Source of the DNA: Sipunculus nudus
Taxonomy: Eukaryota; Annelida; Sipuncula; Golfingiida; Sipunculidae
NCBI GenBank assembly: GCA_026874595.1
Contig: CM049311.1
Location: 32,817,176-32,881,175, forward strand
Length of the DNA: 64,000 nt
Reading direction: 5' to 3'
The position numbers and the translations under genes were made by a program. The notes beneath the pieces were generated by a model. That model did no database searches. It had not been told where the DNA came from and was given only the letters and a program-made list of their open reading frames with translations. Position 1 is the stretch's first letter. Every line of letters starts with the position of its first letter. Positions 10,423-19,858 of the stretch are shown one piece after another.

Positions 10423-10575
10423 ACGATGACAAAGTGTTGAGGGGATAAATCTCGGGCCGATCCGGGAGTCGAACCCAAGTCGGTAGCGCACAAGTCCGGC
10501 GAACCAACCGCTTCGCTAGCAAAGCAAGCTTCACTAGTTAGACAGTTCGGTCCGCTTTTCTGTCACCCCGTAACA
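10419..10575 (-). repeat. TRIM LTR (3' LTR in element orientation)
   Basis: 157 bp with TGTTAC...GTAACA ends. On - it carries GCTAGCGAAGCGGTTGG (A-box, plus 10504-10520) and GGGTTCGACTCC (B-box, plus 10464-10475), spaced as in a tRNA. A D-stem GCGA/TCGC can form around the A-box. Confidence 0.75.
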
Positions 10576-10678
10576 CAGCCCCTCTTAAGAGCGTTCTGCT
10601 ATCAGAACAAGACTAATTATCCCAGGAGTCACACTTTGGTGAGCTTATTCCTTGGGCAACGAAGTTAACCGTCACGTT

Positions 10679-10692
10679 AGACGAGCCCCCCA
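10679..10692 (-). other. Primer-binding site, tRNA-Pro type
   Basis: On - reads TGGGGGGCTCGTCT three bases after an LTR end. The tRNA-Pro 3' end pairs with TGGGGGCTCGTCC, so this site has one extra G and one change. Confidence 0.6.
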
Positions 10693-10739
10693 TTTTGTTG
10701 CGAAGACAAATTGTTGAGGGGAATATTCCTGGGCCGATC

Positions 10740-10890
10740 CGGGAGTCGAACCCAAGTCGGTGGCGCACAAGTCAAGCGGACCGAAATGTCTCGCTAGAGA
10801 AGCTTGCATTGCTAGCAAAGCGGCAAGCTTCACTACTGAGACATTTCGGTCCGCTTGACTTGTGCGCCACCGACCTGGGTTCGAATCCCG
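10740..10890. repeat. Long perfect palindrome from two inverted TRIM LTR segments
   Basis: 10756-10792 is the exact reverse complement of 10838-10874 (37 bp). Near-perfect pairing extends outward to 10740 and 10890, with a 45-bp loop made of divergent LTR sequence. Confidence 0.9.
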
Positions 10891-10905
10891 AACAAGCCCC
10901 CATTT

Positions 10906-11066
10906 TGTTACGAAGACAAATTGTTGAGGGGAAAAATCCTGGGCCGATCCAGGAGTCGAACTCAGGTCGGTGGAGCACAAGTCCCGCGAACCAACCGCTT
11001 CGCTAGCAAAGCAATCTTCACTAGCGAGACAGTTCGGGCTGCTTTTATGTCACCCCACCCCGTAAC

Positions 11067-11067
<1 letters not shown>
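10906..11067 (-). repeat. TRIM LTR (5' LTR in element orientation)
   Basis: 162 bp, a direct copy of 10419-10575 with scattered substitutions and a short CACCC duplication before the CCCGTAACA end. Confidence 0.75.

Positions 11068-11132
<65 letters not shown>
11068..11132. repeat. (AT)n microsatellite
   Basis: About 65 bp, immediately right of the TRIM end. The following 11133-12106 shows no gene or recognised repeat. Confidence 0.95.
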
Positions 11133-11134
<2 letters not shown>

Positions 11135-12106
11135 GGGGTCGGCGATATATCTTAAATGGGATATGGAATGTTGGCACTTCTTTTTTATTCTAAAAGTTAA
11201 CAGAAAATATAGATTTTCAGTGTGAAACTGACTCAATAGGATATGTATAATTATTTTTACATTTATTTTGTGGGGCTCCCCTCGTGGCGAGAAATTCATG
11301 CCCCGGTATGTTAACTTTGAATACCTGGTCAGTGATGGTGTTTAGAATGACACTATGGGGCATTCAGGTTTTCGATGATATTTGAATGGATTCTGTCTAC
11401 TGACGTATAAAGATTAAGTTGATATGAGGAACACATGAAAGATTTATTAAATGTACGTTGCACGGAAACTCTTCCTGAAGAAAGAAACAGAAATGTGCGT
11501 ACCTCGTAAGTAGCAGAAGCGGACCCAACGGGACTCAATGCAGAGGGCCCGTATCCCATTATCAGCCACCGCAACCTTTTTCTTTTCACCATATCAGACA
11601 AATTCTGAGGCCTGGAACCCCAGTCACCTCTCAACCCTACCCCATCCCACGTCTGTTCCTGAAATTAGGACCTTGAATTAAGTTTTGTCATTAATCCTCC
11701 TGGGTAAAACGCTCCATTTCATAAAGCGAGAAACATGTGTTTTCCTCTTTTACTGACCACACACGTGGGTGAGAGTCTTGTTCAAATGTAAGGCTCGACA
11801 GGCTTAATTCCTTCACTAAAAGCAAGCGTTATTCATATAAACATTAGTAGTGTTTGAGGTTGAGTGACCACGATGCACGCATTCCAGTCATTGCCAAAGG
11901 TAGTTTGCCTATGCTCAATCTAACCTCCGTGCAAGTTAGTGAAAACGGTAAAATCACTAAAAATTATATGTACATTAATAATTATTTATTCTCATATCAC
12001 CTATGTCACTACGGGTATAAAATGATGTATGGCACAGTATTGTACACAATGCGGTTTTGGAGAACATAACAAACAGACGTGGACCGAATTTATTTTATAA
12101 GTATTA

Positions 12107-12640
12107 GATAGCAAGGCGACGATATATATATAAAAGTCAGGTTTATTCAGAAATATACATAAATATCCAGGAATGCTCCAAGCACAAAATTAACACTCTG
12201 ATACTTAACATATGATATATATGATATATGGTATATACAATACATAAAATGTGCACATTACAATTAATTATACTGAAGTAGTGGACATTTTTCTCAGTAA
12301 CATATACATGAGAAAATACATTAATCAATATACAAATGGGTACACTTTAGGAAACCACATTTTAAGATGCGTACCATTGCGTATTACATGCAGTGAATAC
12401 AAATATTCATGTGTATACAACAAATATAAATTACTCAGTAGCGTTACAAATGGAATATGGAATATAAACGCTTTAAAAGATATACTGAAACTGAAAACTC
12501 AGAGGACCGAATTGGTTAAATGTTAGGGTTTAAGAGTTCAGTAAATACAGTCCTTACCTGCCAAGCACAAAATTAACACTGATCAGTTCTCGATGTCATG
12601 AGGTCGAGGCTTGGCAGGGTCCTGGTCAGTCGGTGTGTTT
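12107..12640 (-). repeat. 3' LTR (truncated) of the minus-strand Gypsy element
   Basis: 'gtttattcagaaatatacat' and the following 'tatccaggaatgctcc', 'agtagtggacatttt' and 'gtccttacctgccaagcac' blocks recur in the same order at 17130-17153 and 18357-18860. The outer end is missing. Similarity to the other LTR fades after about 12640. Confidence 0.75.
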
Positions 12641-12848
12641 TTCCGAATAATTATCAATGCAAAATTATAGTTAAAAGATATCACTGACCCGTCAAAATCG
12701 CTGAACGAGCCATATGAAGCTTACAGAATGATATTTACCTTAAACTTACGCAAAAAACATGCACTTGATGAAAATGCTCAAGGTATTTAACTGCAGTCAT
12801 CGGCTAAGCACATAATCCCCGAACCGGAAACGTTCTGGCAAACGACGT

Positions 12849-13304
12849 TTACGGATAGGCCTTTAATGTAATGACAGGTTCCTGATGGCTAGCCTGGTCA
12901 GGTATCGATGTGCTATTATTATCATGAGTTTGATCATGTGTTGACATGACGTCATGGTCATGTAGTTGGGACGTACGAGTATCAACTCCTAACACACCAT
13001 TGTTTTCATCGTTTAGACCTGCAGTATTAACATCATCATTAGAACCATTTATCGGGGGAACATCTGGATAATCAGATGCAATAGTTTCATCCGTATCATC
13101 CGATAATTCAAGTTCTAAATGTAACGCACTCACATCGTCAGAACTACTATTGTGAGGATCATTGTTTGGTGGATCATTGTTTGGTGGTGTTATTATAGTG
13201 AACATAAGGTCATCATCTGTTGAAGACTCTTCTGATTCTGATGATGTATCATTTGTTTTGCGTGTGGTGGTAGTTACTAGTATCGGTTTAGTGTCGACTG
13301 GCAA
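12849..13304 (-). pseudogene. C-terminal tail of Gypsy pol, acidic low-complexity
   Basis: A 151-codon open stretch rich in Asp, Ser, Asn and Thr (for example SSESEESSTDDD and a duplicated PPNNDPPNNDP). It lies just after the integrase C-terminal strand on - and before the 3' LTR, so it is best read as the disordered C-terminus of pol rather than a separate gene. No domain recognised. Confidence 0.5.
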
Positions 13305-13321
13305 CCCTGTTTATGGTGGGA

Positions 13322-13580
13322 TTAGATTGCGATGCAAGGTAAGAGCACGTCTTTTACTACCCAAGGGGTAAAAGACATAGACTGGAATATACTATTGGGT
13401 TGTTCAAATACCTCATACACCTGCTCTTTCAATGTATTGGCCAGTTTCTGTTTCCCAATTAGCCCAACCTTTCGTACTAAGACGTGATCTCCAATACCAA
13501 GCACTGCATTACGAGTACTTTTCTTATACAACCGTTTGTGGTGCTATTTGGACGAAAGGGATACACGCTGAGCAGTATCA
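13322..13580 (-). pseudogene. int: Integrase C-terminal domain of the minus-strand Gypsy element
   Basis: Reads HKRLYKKSTRNAVLGIGDHV then LVRKVGLIGKQKLANTLKEQ and VYEVFEQPN, the GDxVLVRxxG...KLA strand pattern that ends Gypsy integrases. The catalytic D,D-35-E core is absent: only about 200 bp separate this from the post-RNase H linker, so an internal deletion removed it. Confidence 0.65.
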
Positions 13581-13756
13581 AAGGCAGAAAAATTGGTCTT
13601 TGAGATCGGAAACATATGTGTTGTAATTTTGATGGTTAGGATTGTTGTTAGTTCCAAGTACTAGATCGTCTACGATAAAGTATGTAATCCCGTAGCACAA
13701 GACTATCTATTTGTCTGAAAGATTTATTTGATCAGGATGAGTCAAGTCTCTCTTGT

Positions 13757-14010
13757 TTATGACATTATTGTCCCCGAAATAGTAAATAATGGTTTCAGAG
13801 TTGGATCCAGAATTTGTTCCTTAGCTACATCTAATCGTGTCTGTCCGAGGATATCGATAGGATCACTTGATGGAGCAGCATTGGATTGGTCATAAGTAAG
13901 ACTACATATTACAGGTGATGGTATGGTCACTGATTGACAAACAGCTTTTACTACGTCATTGGTAATACCGTGATGGTTTTTGTTTTGTTTTTCTGCTGGC
14001 ATCCGAGGTA
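13757..14010 (-). pseudogene. RNase H to integrase linker
   Basis: Reads RMPAEKQNKNHHGI followed by an 80-residue hydrophilic stretch ending with DPTLKPLF. The first words match the 'ALSRMP' end of Gypsy RNase H. Open but without its own start context, so part of pol. Confidence 0.5.
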
Positions 14011-14399
14011 TATTGAAGGTGCAACAGCATCGATGTTGTGTTTGCCGGCATTATATTGAATGTTGAAGTCGTAATTAGCCAGTTCCTATACCCATCTTTG
14101 ACCTGTTGCATCCTATTTTTGCGGAGAACATGATATAATTTAGAGAGTTTTTATCTGTGAACACTGTGAACCGTGAACCGTGATCCATAAAGATACTCTT
14201 TAAATTTATCGGTCACACACCACTTCAAAGCCAAGAACTCATAAGCATAAGCTATCGGTCTTTCCTTGCGATCCTGCTCCTGTAAGAGAGTAGCAGAGAT
14301 TCCATCAAAAATTGCATCTTTATGAACAATAAACGGACGAGAGAAATCTGCAATACTAGTACAGGAGCAAAAGATAGCAGTCCTATTAATTGATCAAAT

Positions 14400-15146
14400 G
14401 CTAGTTGATGTTGTTGTAACCAGTTAAAGTTTGATTGGGATGGAATTTTCTGTTTGGTACGATTGCTGGTTTTGGTTTATTCTGAATATGGTGACCTTTT
14501 AGTATGACATGTAATGGTTTTGCGATCTTTGCAAATCCAGGGACAAATCTACGATAGAAACTCGCAACGTCTAAGAAACGGCGTACATCACTGACACATT
14601 TAGGTACAGGCCATTCTTTGAGGTCATTTATTTTTCTCTGGTCAGTTTTTATACATTCTTTTGAACTATGTTTCCTAGATATTTGACTTTGTCCTGAATA
14701 ATCTGGCACTTTGAGGGATTTAGTTTTAAGCGTATATCATACAGACGCGTAGAGATGTTATTCAAGCGATTGAGATTTTCTTCAAAGGTGGTAGAAAACA
14801 CGATTATGTCGTCAAGATAGAGCAGACATTCTTTGAAATGGAGATCTCCCATGGTCTTTTGCATAAATCTTTGGAATGAGGCTGGCGCGTTCACCAAACC
14901 GAACGGCATGGTTTCCCATTGATAAAAACCAAGGGGACCTAATGTAAGTGCTGTTTTATTTTTATCTGCATCTGCTAACTCAACCTGCCAGTAACCGGAC
15001 TTCAAAGAAAAGGAGACACGTCTACCCTCGGATACCTGAAAGGAAGAAGGATTTAACGAGTCCAGCATTTTGTTGTAAATCAGATGAGACACCTCAGTAA
15101 TCGAAGAAACCTCAGCATGTTCCAGAGAGATTTTGATATTTGAATC
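14400..15146 (-). pseudogene. pol: Reverse transcriptase of the minus-strand Gypsy element
   Basis: RT copies the element RNA into DNA. Reading on -: SSITEVSHLIYNKMLDSLNP, then LKSGYWQVELADADKNKTAL, FGLVNAPASFQRFM, and the catalytic box LLYLDDIIVFS (about 14,790-14,825), then LNPSKCQ and KYLGNIV. A frameshift near 14,650-14,700 leads to INDLKEWPVPKCVSDVRRFL and SFYRRFVPGFAKIAKPLH, the thumb and connection. The N-terminal RT part is shortened, and the 5' side is split by a LINE insertion at 15,156. RNase H follows in decayed form to about 14,010. Confidence 0.8.
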
Positions 15147-15156
15147 AGAGCGACCT
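15147..15156. repeat. Target-site duplication of the nested LINE (left)
   Basis: AGAGCGACCT, identical to 15994-16003. Removing the insertion restores a continuous Gypsy sequence. Confidence 0.9.
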
Positions 15157-15993
15157 TTTTTTTTTTTTTTTGCCTCAGAATTTTTTCATGTGATACAGTT
15201 TTGTTTCATCACAGGCGATTTTTTTTTGTCAAACATCATCAACATAGGTATACAATGTACTAGCAACATTATCACAATACAATGATACAGGACTGATCAC
15301 AGGACATTACAAACACATTGTCTTTAATTAAATTCATCGAAAAAACTTCTTAGTTTGCTCCACTTATCATAATGCTTGCTCAGTAATCCTCTGCCATTTG
15401 CTATATATCTTTCAATTCTCTCTATATACTTCAATTTTGATTTAAACACTGAAAATAATGAAGATTCCTTCTCCTCTCTTTGTTTGTAAAGTATACATTT
15501 GTACAACAATAAGATTTGATTAAAAAGGATATTATTTTCATTAACAGGTAGAATCCCATACAATACAAAGGAAAGTGATATATTAGGCAGGTCCAATTCA
15601 TACTCGAGTAGCCATGCCTGAATTTTATAATATAAGTTCTTACTCACCATACATTCAAAAAATAAATGAATTATACTTTCTTGGTAGTTGAAACAATATG
15701 AACATTTGTCTGTTTCACTTATCTTCCATTTATATAACTGTTCATTAAGAGGTATGTACTTGTTTAGAATTTTTGTATTGGAATTCCCTCAGATAGGTAT
15801 CTAGTGTTACCATATAGATTCCCTTATACACATATTCCCATTCAACTTCAATATTATTCTTTTCATTCATGTCATTCCAGCTCTTCTGCGTCGTAGGTAC
15901 TTTCCACTTATTACTTATGTAGGTAAGGTAAACATGCCATGACTTCAGATTATCAAGTATTTCAATCCCATTCACAGACACACACACACACAA
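15157..15993 (-). mobile_element. 5'-truncated L1/Tx1-type LINE with poly(A)
   Basis: Begins with a T run (poly-A on -) and is flanked by identical 10-bp duplications. On - it encodes the C-terminal end of a LINE ORF2: WKVPTTQKSWNDMNEKN, TYLREFQYKN, then a knuckle with CSYCFN and HLFFEC spacing at 15,660-15,720, then 15,324-15,650. The same TxLRxFQYK box occurs in the larger LINE at 33,350. The 5' truncation point lies in a short (CA)n. Confidence 0.85.
15324..15650 (-). pseudogene. LINE ORF2 C-terminal fragment
   Basis: 108-codon reading ending at a stop near 15,324. It contains FNQILLLYKCILYKQREEKE and the KLRSFFDEFN end. It follows the FQYK box and zinc knuckle of the same fragment with one frame change. 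Part of a dead-on-arrival LINE insertion, not a host gene. Confidence 0.65.
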
Positions 15994-16003
15994 AGAGCGA
16001 CCT
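15994..16003. repeat. Target-site duplication of the nested LINE (right)
   Basis: AGAGCGACCT, identical to 15147-15156. Confidence 0.9.
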
Positions 16004-17033
16004 GATATCTTATCTATGGCACTTTTGGCGGAGTCTTTAGATTCAAAAACTCAAAACCGAGCAGTTTGTGCTTCTCTAACAAACAAAACATGTGTGGGAG
16101 TTTCAATTTGCAAGAACTGCTCGATAATCTCAGATTCGTTAACATCAGAAGGTAGTCCATGTATGGAGACGACCGTGTTTTGTCAACTGATTTAACCTCT
16201 ATCTCTCTTTAAAGCATATGTATGAATAGATGGGATGGAATGTGGTCTTTGAAGACAATGACGGACAGAAGTAATGATATAAACTGTCCTAAGTCGTCCT
16301 ACAATAGTCAAATATTAGCAGGTTCATGTAGTCAGAGGGTTATATTAAAGGCAAATTTTAGTGTTTAGTTGCTGTGCCATGGTTTACATTACGGAGACCA
16401 CGAGGCCTGAATGCAATAGAACACGTGACCAAATATGGTAACCTCCAACCGGAACAACTACTAATACCCTTTACATGCAATTCAATTACCAAACATGAAA
16501 ATAAACTGTGAAAATATTTTACATCCAGAACAGCATTCAATGATCACTTAAATTCAAAAGCGTACAATAATACCTTACACATCATAACATATGATTATTT
16601 AAGCACAAAGCCCATGGACAATAAGATAAACAAGAAGAAAAATTCAAGCAGTTCATGGAAAATGTCAAACAATACGATGTATCTTCTCCACAGAGAGTGA
16701 CGTTCGCGAGGGCCTTTCAGACGAAGTCTTCGTGCACGGTGTACAGTATGACAATAGTCGAGGAACACAAACGAAGAACACACGAGCGTAGAACGATGGC
16801 TAAGCAGCGTTTACAATGCACGGCACTGAAGGGAAGCGAAGTGGGAACACGCGGAACCAGTGTCCTAGACAGTCCACGAAAAGTCCACTCTGGCCATGTG
16901 TAATGGTGTTGTGCGCAGACACCAGTTAATTAATATTATTATCCACCGGTGGTTTGGAAGTCAAGGAAACGACCATCTCAAGTGACATCGTCGGCGAGAC
17001 GCACACATGGACATCGACTTCACACAAAGATGG
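16004..17033 (-). pseudogene. 5' internal region (leader/gag remnant) of the minus-strand Gypsy element
   Basis: Lies between the RT-proximal text and the primer site. On - the part next to 16,004 (AIDKISGRSDSN) joins the RT reading across the LINE insertion. Farther right, no zinc knuckle or protease is recognisable, so gag and protease appear largely deleted or decayed. Short open frames (16,595-16,903) have no recognised domain. Confidence 0.45.
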
Positions 17034-17051
17034 TCCTCACTCGAGGCACCA
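17034..17051 (-). other. Candidate primer-binding site of the minus-strand Gypsy element
   Basis: On - reads TGGTGCCTCGAGTGAGGA three bases after the CCCGTTACA LTR end. Position and TGG start fit a tRNA primer site. The tRNA species is not assigned. Confidence 0.5.
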
Positions 17052-17054
17052 AAA

Positions 17055-19025
17055 TGTAACGGGTGTTCCCGGCAAAAGCCCAGGTCACCCGGCGTGAGCG
17101 ATAGCAAAGCGGCGATATGTATAAGAGTCGGGTTTATTCAGTAATATGTATACTGTAACGGAACCAAATATAAACAGATCAAATATGCGTGATGAACACA
17201 AATTTTGAAGTGGAGATGAAAAAGAATCAGATTCTGTAAAACTAGGCAGCGCGAAATGTCTTTGAGAAATGAGAGATTTTAGACAAATCTTCTATTTTTA
17301 CAAAACTAGGTTGTTGTGACCTATATTCTGCAAGTTACTGGCCAAAATATGATGATAATGAGCACCAAAAAGTCAGACATTGCAAATATTGTATCTGTTA
17401 GCCCTAGAATCTTCAACCCAGGGATATCTTTGGTAGATCTCCATGGAAACATAATATTGGGTCTTGGTGATCTATTTTCTGCGAACTTCTGGCGAAAACA
17501 TAATCTTGAGCACCCAGACAGTCCAGACAGGGCACAACACTATAATGTTGAAACTAGCCATGACAACATGTGTTACGGGACCTAATATAAACAGATCACG
17601 TATGCGTGATGAACACAAATTCTGTAACGGAGATAAAAAAATCAGATTCTGTAACACTAAGGCAGCGTCTAGGCAGAAATGTCTAGGGGAATGAATAAAG
17701 AAGTCAGTGGTTTTTTGTTAACAAATAACTATATAAAACAACCCTAACAATACAATACCCTAAATCAATACAATTATACAGTAAAACAGCGGTATGACAA
17801 CAAGTCAATACAATAACATAGAAACATAATGTGCACAGTACCTGGATACCAACACCATCACAACGATAAGTCCTTTAAAATGTAAACTCTCGGACAATGA
17901 CAGTCCAGTGCAAAGCTCTTGCAACAATCCAGAAAGTAAACTGAAATCCAAATGCATAAAATCCAGGAGAAAGTCTTTGAAAATCTATAATTGCCGCATT
18001 CGTCGGATAAGGTCCTGACACACGCTTCTGCGTCCGCTGGAACCTGCTCTGCTACTCTCTCTGCCTCCTGCTTAAAAACAGCCCCTTGTATACTCTTCAC
18101 ACCAAGAGTCCATAAGATCTTGCACAACACAGTAAGCACGCGTTTCAGGAAACACTGGAAAAACAGCGCCGTGTGTATCTTCACATTCCAGGCTCATCAC
18201 GTGACCCCGGCCAGGCGTGAAAATCCAAGGCTAATCATGACAACGAGAGTTCAACCAGTACGGATTAAACATAAAATGTAATACTCGGCCAGACACGAGT
18301 GCCACAACAGAAGTTACGCCCGTGTTACATAATAAAAAGAGCACCTGTAACAATACATATCCAGGAATGCTCCGATCTGGAGTCCCAGCCAAGCACAAAA
18401 TTAACACTCTGATACTTAACATATGATAAATATGATATATGGTATATAAAATTCATTTAACGGGCACATTACAATTAATTATACTGAAGTAGTGGACATT
18501 TTACTCAGTAACATATGCATGAGAAAATGCATGAATCAATATACAAATGGGCACACTTTAGGAAACAACATTTGAAGATACGTACCATTGCGTATTACAT
18601 GCGATGAATACAAATATTCATGTGTATGCAACAAATATAAATTACCCAGACTGAGTAGCGTTATAAATGGAATATGGAAAATAAACGCTTTACAAGATAG
18701 ACTGAAACTGAAAACTGAAAGTACCGAATTCGTTAAATGTTAGGGTTTAAGAGTTCAGTAAAAACAGTCCTTACCTGCCAAGCACAAAATTAACACTGAT
18801 CGGTTCTTGGTTTTATGAGACTTAGGCTTGGCAGGATGCGGGTCGGTTGGTGTGTTTGTCCGAATATAAACAGTACAAAAAAATAAAACCGGTTCTCGAC
18901 TGGAAATCAGTATGAGACAATGCAACCAAGGCAACCAAGGCAATTCATAACTGCAAGGCAGCAAGGCGATTCATGACCTGATATTTTATACGACAAAGTT
19001 ATGCAAGTGGTATTTTCGGAGCCGT

Positions 19026-19029
<4 letters not shown>
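17055..19029 (-). repeat. 5' LTR of the minus-strand Gypsy element, split by a nested element
   Basis: LTR parts 17055-17153 and 18353-19029. On - it starts TGTAACGGCTCC at 19029 and ends CCCGTTACA at 17055. Similar to 12107-12640. The insertion 17154-18352 is flanked by ATAC. Confidence 0.75.
17154..18352 (-). mobile_element. Nested internally deleted LTR element of the Gmr1 LTR family
   Basis: Flanked by ATAC at 17150-17153 and 18353-18356. A complete LTR lies at 17571-18352 (on - TGTTACAGGTGC...GTCCCGTAACA). A second, partial copy of the LTR end is at 17154-17275. About 300 bp of unrecognised internal sequence lies between. The LTR end matches, with divergence, the last part of the 3' LTR at 10190-10379. 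Confidence 0.75.

Positions 19030-19087
<58 letters not shown>
19030..19087. repeat. (AT)n microsatellite
   Basis: Abuts the outer end of the Gypsy LTR on the left and a CAGTAGAACCTCG end on the right. Confidence 0.95.
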
Positions 19088-19090
<3 letters not shown>

Positions 19091-19170
19091 TAGAACCTCG
19101 AATTTCCGTTTCTCGTTTTCCGAAAAATCGTTTTTTTCCGAAATAATAATTGAGGAACCGAAATTTACTT
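19088..19170 (+). mobile_element. Terminus of a pogo/Tigger-like DNA transposon
   Basis: CAGTAGAACCTCGAATTTCC preceded by TA matches the general form of pogo-group inverted repeats. A related 'ttgaacctcgcatatccat' occurs at 21423. No matching opposite end or transposase was found. 19,171-19,858 holds nothing I recognise. Confidence 0.4.
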
Positions 19171-19858
19171 GTATTGGCCAAAAAGTAGAAATACAACATT
19201 CAGAAATTATTTTTTTTTTCCAAATTACGTAATATGACCCCGAGGATAACATCCTCAGTGGCGTTCATTCATCCATGAAGATTTACACATGAACCGATCA
19301 GTGCGTCTATTTAAGCTTACTTGTTCTTGCGAGAGTATTTTTGCATGTTTTGAACCGATCACCTATAAGTGTACTGACGTAACACCCTCACCCTTGCTTT
19401 GATCTATAACAGTTTCTTCGTTGGTACACTCATTCTAGGTTTGGTATCAACGATCTACACCTGCGGTATTAACGTAGCATACGATCTTTACATGCGTGAA
19501 TGTTATTTGATGCATTGACGTCACTCAAGTGAGTCTTACAAGAAAACATGTCAAATCATCTACATTATTTCCCTTACATGGCAGCGCTGGTAAACTTTTA
19601 ACAAGTATGCCGTGTGAAAACATTCATTATACGGATTTGACCAAAAACCGTCAGTTTATTGATTATAAACGCCACCTTTGCAAGCCTTAAGTATATAAAT
19701 TACTAATTTTCTTTGAAAACAGATTTCGATTATTGTTAAAAGTTCGCTGTTTTTACATATGTACAAGATTTAGAAAAAAAATCTGATAAGTTAACCTAAC
19801 TGGCATTAGCTATTGTTTTATGGAACCTAGATATGCTCACGTGTACCTGTATAAATGG

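Larger units (their letters stand above)
10419..11067 (-). mobile_element. TRIM-like miniature LTR element with tRNA-like LTRs (complex copy)
   Basis: Terminal direct repeats 10419-10575 and 10906-11067 each start TGTTACGA and end CCCGTAACA on +. Read on -, the LTR is followed by AAA and TGGGGGGCTCGT (tRNA-Pro-type primer site, 10681-10692). A roughly 120-bp internal part comes next, then a purine tract AAGAGGGG (10580-10587) before the next LTR. No coding capacity. Each LTR contains A-box TAGCGAAGCGG and B-box GGTTCGACTCC. The copy is enlarged by a third LTR-like unit and an inverted LTR segment (10696-10905). It lies between two (AT)n tracts. The 63769-64000 copy confirms the simple structure. 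Confidence 0.75.
12107..19029 (-). mobile_element. Conventional Ty3/Gypsy retrotransposon, degraded, with two nested insertions
   Basis: Minus-strand order RT, RNase H, integrase tail. A related LTR lies at each side (12107-12640 and 17055-19029, the latter split by an insertion). The right LTR has TGTAACGG...CCGTTACA ends, and on - it is followed by TTT and a candidate primer site at 17034-17051. Its outer end abuts (AT)n at 19030. A LINE fragment (15157-15993) and an LTR element (17154-18352) are nested. The integrase core is deleted and frames are broken. Confidence 0.75.

Noticed and set aside
10672..11006. Overlapping open frames on both strands encoding 'CATDLGSTPGSAQ'-like peptides
   Set aside because: They are translations of the TRIM LTR copies on both strands, not proteins.
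12849..13304. Independent acidic protein gene
   Set aside because: Its position directly after the integrase C-terminal strand and before the LTR fits the pol tail of the Gypsy element better.
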